Assembly (NCBI GenBank): GCA_019055375.1
Contig: JAHQIW010002262.1
Coordinates: 62,001 to 126,000 of the forward strand
Source of the DNA: Parelaphostrongylus tenuis
Taxonomy: Eukaryota > Nematoda > Chromadorea > Rhabditida > Metastrongylidae
Length of the DNA stretch: 64,000 nt
Direction: 5' to 3'
Shown here: one piece after another, positions 60,240 to 64,000 of the stretch
How the letters are laid out: the number at the start of each line of letters is the position of its first letter
Numbering within the stretch: the stretch's first letter is position 1
Made by a program: the position numbers and the translations under genes
The notes under the pieces: generated by a model
The model's input: only the letters and a program-made list of their open reading frames with translations
What the model was told of the DNA's origin: nothing
The model's database searches: none

Positions 60240-60575
60240 CTGAATTTGAATTTATTATGCACTATGAGGTAACGCATGTGGGCGCAGTGGTTAGAGGTGC
60301 TCTGCGTCGCACACAAGGTCGAAAGTTCGATTGCGCTCATGGCTCATCAGGCCTTCCATTTCCCCGGGATCGGTACATTGGTATCAGACATGCCTGGGAT
60401 GATAAAAGCGCCGACTTGATGCAACGGCAAGCCACCCCAGCCACTGTAAAGGCTCAGATATGCATTCAATCACCTCGAACGAAGCTAAAAATTGAAAATG
60501 AAGTCACGACACATCTAGTAGAGAGTGGTCAACGCCGAGAGCTTTGTCTTACCTTAAAGCGCCATTAGAGGTGAA
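60240..60575 (+). mobile_element. tRNA-derived SINE, family B
   Basis: GTGGGCGCAGTGGTTAGAGG is an excellent A box, followed by GCGTCGCACACAAGGTCGAA and the B-box-like AGTTCGATTGC. The body ATATGCATTCAATCACCTCG and the tail GTCAACGCCGAGAGCTTTGT are present. Just upstream (60183-60240) is a weak inverted copy of the tail, suggesting nested insertion. This is the best preserved A box of the family. Confidence 0.75.
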
Positions 60576-60684
60576 ATAATGAATATTTGAGGTACGAAAT
60601 AGCGTGCTGTAGCTTACAGATGTATTGAGTCGATGCTCTAATCCTCACAGACAAGTCCCATAGAAATTTGCAGACCCTGAGGAC

Positions 60685-60772
60685 TAATGAAAGATTCGTT
60701 GTGTCCGAGGGGAGGGGTTGAACCATTAACCACTAGTGTTTTGAGAGTGCCTGTAACCACTCTGCCACGCCT
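60685..60772 (-). repeat. tRNA-like pseudogene (leucine/serine type)
   Basis: On the minus strand GGCGTGGCAGAGTGGTTACA gives a full A box and AATGGTTCAACCCC a B box about 50 bp later, with a long gap like the variable arm of leucine or serine tRNAs. Acceptor pairing is poor, so I call it a pseudogene or SINE head. Confidence 0.45.
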
Positions 60773-60821
60773 TTATATTTCAATTGATTTATTTACGCGA
60801 CTCGTTATCACAAATTTTATT

Positions 60822-60908
60822 GTGTGGATCACTACCGGGTAGTGTTGGGAATGGAGCTTGGCTCTGCGTGCCGCGACGAGCATCACAACCACTCGGCCAC
60901 GGCACCCC
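60822..60908 (-). repeat. tRNA-like SINE fragment, family C
   Basis: On the minus strand GTGCCGTGGCCGAGTGGTTG then TGATGCTCGTCGCGGCACGC matches the copies at 35.2, 38.5 and 48.97 kb. Confidence 0.55.
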
Positions 60909-60909
60909 A

Positions 60910-61910
60910 TACCTTTTTATTACTCGTGGCTGTTGTTGAAGACTTTAGACAAAATTATTTTTTGCATCGGCTGCGTCTAGTTTCTATTGACTTAAAACGT
61001 ATACTAAGTGATACTGAGAAATGAATTCGTGGAAATGCTCTGTACCAACAAACGCCTCCATATTGTTAGAGTTGTTTCCCACACATGACTAATTGAGGTC
61101 TGCAAAATTGTGAGTACTCGATCGCTAGCGAAAGCGAATAAGGAAACCTGGACATCTTCAACACGTTGCAGTGGACTTTCCATAAGTTCACGGGACACGT
61201 CCAGGTGACTAGATGGAAGAAAGCCGGATGTAACTAAAACATGGAGATAGAAGTTACATGTGTTCAAGTTATAAGTGAAAAAAAATTTACGCACCACTTA
61301 CTTGTTCTTTCGAAATCTGCCGCAATCTACACACTTGTGTCAACGAGCACTTTCGCCCCATAGAAGTTGTGGACAATTTCCGATCGGGAAGGCTTCGCAA
61401 TAAGCGTTGAGTTATGTGTCGTGACGTCATAATTATTTTCCTGTTCGCTTTTTAATTCAAGTATGTTACACCCTTCCTTTTTCTGCTCAGTCGTTGCCTC
61501 CATTAGGCAAAAATTTCGCGCCAACTACAAATCTATTCTTCTCCATTCATCGGATATATCACTTGACAGACGCAAACGATTTTCAGAATGATCGAAATCT
61601 AATAAGACCTTCCATTAGCTGTGATGATATGACTGTAGCTAGTAGCACTTTTTTCCCGTGAACACTCAAGACAACTCAGATCTTCAACAAGTTTATTATG
61701 CAATTACTACTTAGTTTATAGCGTTTTTGCCGGATTTCGACCGGTTTCGAAAAATCATGATGATTGTAATTTAAGTAAAAAATTTTTTTTCCACGTGCCA
61801 ACTATTTTCCACAAGTCACACAAGTCATCCAGTAGATATTCCACGTAAACGTCGGCCGTATAGAGCTCAAATGGTGGGTAATACACTTCTTTCATATCAG
61901 TTTATTATTC
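60910..61910. other. Intergenic DNA, nothing recognised
   Basis: No supported gene or repeat. Minus-strand frames at 61004-61297 and 61327-61524 have no recognisable content. Confidence 0.35.
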
Positions 61911-61914
61911 TGAG

Positions 61915-62228
61915 ATGTTGTGTGAGGTGATCGAGATTGGAGGTGCTCTGCGTCGCACACGAGGTCAATGGTTCGACCTCGCGCTCATGGCTCACCAAGT
62001 CATCCATCCCTCCGCGGTCGATAAATTGGTACCAGGCTGGTCTCAGGCTTGTCCGGAAGGACAAGCAGCACTGATTCGGTTCAGCGGGAGGCCACCGCGA
62101 GTTATTGTAAAGGCCAGATATGCATTCAACCAGCTCAAACGAAGTTAAAAATTGAAGACGAATGCATGATACATCCCTCAGGGATTGATCAACGCCGAGA
62201 ACTTTATCCTTTATCCTTTCACTGTATG
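61915..62228 (+). mobile_element. tRNA-derived SINE, family B
   Basis: From GAGGTGCTCTGCGTCGCACA through AATGGTTCGACCTCGCGCTC, GTAAAGGCCAGATATGCATT, CAGGGATTGATCAACGCCGA and the tail TTTATCCTTTATCCTTT, this is the longest full copy in the window. The A box is damaged at the left end. Confidence 0.75.
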
Positions 62229-62229
62229 G

Positions 62230-63095
62230 GTTCAAGCGTGATATCATACCTTTTTCTTTCCTGCAGCTTGATTCTTGGATTTGTGAAATCTATCCACAGT
62301 GTTTCGACAGTTCATGCGCCAATATTTTATATTCCTCTTCCAAGATGGCAACTCCTTCATAAAGTTCTCCGTTATCTCGGTGTATTCTGTGCACTCCTGA
62401 GGGCTAGAATTTTAGTTATACCGACTCAGTGTTCTTTGATACGGACAGAGAGTGGTGTACACGTTTTGTCGTTTATTCTCTCTTAAAGTCTCCCAAAAGA
62501 CTGAGTATACCGTACCCGAACTCACACATTCAACGTCTCTATTCCTAGAGCATGTTATGCATTGTGGTCATACCAGTGGCCACGAACTAGTTAATCTGAG
62601 AAATCCGGTGGTATTCAATCATGGTGATAGATTTTTCGAAGCGTGCTCTTCTTGGACAGCGTTCTATAGCTAAACTTGATCGTTTGAAATGGAGGACTGC
62701 GCAGACAAAACCTTATTCGGGCTGGAATTATCGTTTGCAGGAGCAATTATTTCTTCAAGCAAATGTGGAAGGACTACATATTTGTGAGCGTTGAAAATAG
62801 TTGATTATCGCACCAGTTACAAGGAATCTTTCTGCTGCTTTCTTCCCGCGCACTCCCTACTGGTTGTAAAAAACACGGTGCATACAAGCGCCTTTTTCTA
62901 TGCGAGGATGAGAGACGGAATAAGGAACATGTTCCTCCTATTCCCGGGTGAGCCTGGCAAGCTACCCGTGGTGTTGCCACTTCCTACGTTCAAAGTTCAG
63001 CAAGTTATACGTTGTGTATCAATGCTAAAGAGTAATACAAATGGGTGTCATTTCCTTGAACGTGAAAAATCCCTTGACACGCAACGTTGAGCAGG
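62230..63095. other. Intergenic DNA, nothing firm
   Basis: No gene is supported. The stretch around 62930-62980 (GAGCCTGGCAAGCTACCCGT) faintly recalls the RTE 5' region at 5990-6020 and may be the decayed start of the next element. Confidence 0.3.
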
Positions 63096-63099
63096 GCGA

Positions 63100-64000
63100 G
63101 CGCGGAGAGGTTGCTAAATTCCAAAGGTTAAACTATGATGTCAACGAACTAAAAGGCGACTATGTATGTACACTTGCATGAGAATCCTCTGTCTTTTGTT
63201 GGAAGAAAAAAGAACAAAGTATCATGCCATTTGTTGCGATAATGGCTAAAGATTTCGAAACCTCTGCATGGCTGATTTGAGAAGGAGCCGCTGATTTTGC
63301 CCCGTTTAAAACACGGAGAGAAGAGCTGTTTCTTGGAGCATGCGATCGCAGTGTGACGGCGGCGTTGGATTTCTCGTCAAAACGAATTTTACCATGAACA
63401 TCGATTCATTTGAAGCAAAGACAACCCTCATCAGACGACTGCTGTTGAAGGAATACGGACCAATGCCAACCTTGCCAATTTTCGTTGCTTCACCATCAAC
63501 ATCGAGCTGTGACAAGGGTGAAGTCGAAGTGCTCCTTTGTGGGCTTCTAAAAGTATTTCAGAAAACAACATACATTCCATACTCATCATCGAAGAATTTA
63601 ATGCGAATATTGGAACTAGAAAAACAACTGAAGATGGTCACAATGGGAGACACGGACTGGGCTTAAGCGAGCGGGTGAGAGGCTGTCTAAATTTATCATG
63701 GCGACCAAAATCATCGTGGATAACTCACAATCATAAAAGCATTAGTAGCCGTAAAGGCCGTAGCCGTGAGAGTGTGCCAATGGCAAGTACATAATGAAAT
63801 AGGCCACTTATAGTAAATCAAAAGTTCTGCCTAACCGATGTCTTTGTTCTTGAACTTTACGCGGTATCAAACCATCGCCTCCCTCATTCATTGTACCATA
63901 TATGAAAAAGGCGGAGAAAGTCTTCGAAATTTAGTAGCGAAGTCTCAAGAATACAATAATCTGGGTGTATAGAAATTATTAGTCAGCTCTTGGAAAGAGA
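63100..64000 (+). pseudogene. RTE retrotransposon 5' fragment, runs off the window
   Basis: Frames from about 63330 give VGFLVKTNFTMNIDSFE, a TLIRRLLLKEYGPMPTLPIF region and STSSCDKGEVEV, aligning with the endonuclease domain at 6390-6560 of the RTE at 5.7 kb. Later, AATGAAATAGGCCAC at 63791 parallels AATGAAATAGACCACAT at 6820. Frameshifts and altered residues show it is an old, inactive copy. Its 3' part lies outside the window. Confidence 0.75.

Noticed and set aside
60685..60772. Functional leucine or serine tRNA
   Set aside because: A and B boxes are good but acceptor and anticodon stems pair poorly; kept only as a tRNA-like pseudogene.
1..64000. CRISPR arrays, operons or ribosome binding sites
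   Set aside because: The window is eukaryotic; no regularly spaced short repeats or prokaryotic gene organisation were seen.

Overview
The window looks like nuclear DNA of a parasitic strongylid nematode, most likely a hookworm (Ancylostoma/Necator type). The reasons are C. elegans-like split genes with TTTCAG acceptors, an apparent trans-splice acceptor, and abundant RTE, mariner and Penelope-like relics. The species is an inference. About nine tenths of the window is intron, intergenic DNA and transposon debris. Most open frames have no recognisable content.

Two host genes are well supported and lie tail to tail. A type I inositol-1,4,5-trisphosphate 5-phosphatase (ipp-5/INPP5A; + strand, 35692-41612) has ten exons that join in phase into 405 codons plus a stop. 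A small heat-shock protein (hsp-25 type; - strand, 42485-46489) has an intact alpha-crystallin domain. From memory the C. elegans orthologues sit on the same X-linked cosmid, so this looks like conserved microsynteny. A third, unnamed gene on the - strand encodes a coiled-coil protein. Its exons are scattered over 20255-3802, and its introns hold most of the transposons of the first 24 kb.

Mobile DNA by region: 2.4-3.3 kb mariner relic; 3.5-3.7 kb MITE; 5.7-9.0 kb near full-length but broken RTE retrotransposon; 9.1-10.1 and 14.0-14.6 kb mariner relics; 14.9-16.75 kb older RTE relic; 20.3-23.9 kb Penelope-like element (RT plus GIY-YIG) with 0.8 kb inverted arms; 26.4-27.0 kb 5'-truncated RTE in a TA microsatellite; 51.8-52.3 and 63.1-64.0 kb RTE fragments; 55.9-57.3 and 58.9-59.2 kb mariner relics. 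At least three tRNA-derived SINE families are scattered over 30-62 kb.

The most interesting signal is two kinds of hammerhead ribozyme. At 24.86-25.26 kb and 29.2-29.76 kb lie copies of a ~320 bp head-to-tail repeat. Each intact copy has a complete type I hammerhead with consistent base changes between copies and a two-part stem I. This is the architecture of retrozymes, small non-coding circular-RNA retroelements. Separately, a small hammerhead-like motif with an almost absent stem III lies at both ends of the Penelope-like element and in several solo copies. The retrozyme-like array starts about 1 kb from the Penelope-like element. This fits the proposal that Penelope-like enzymes mobilise such RNAs, but that link is inference.
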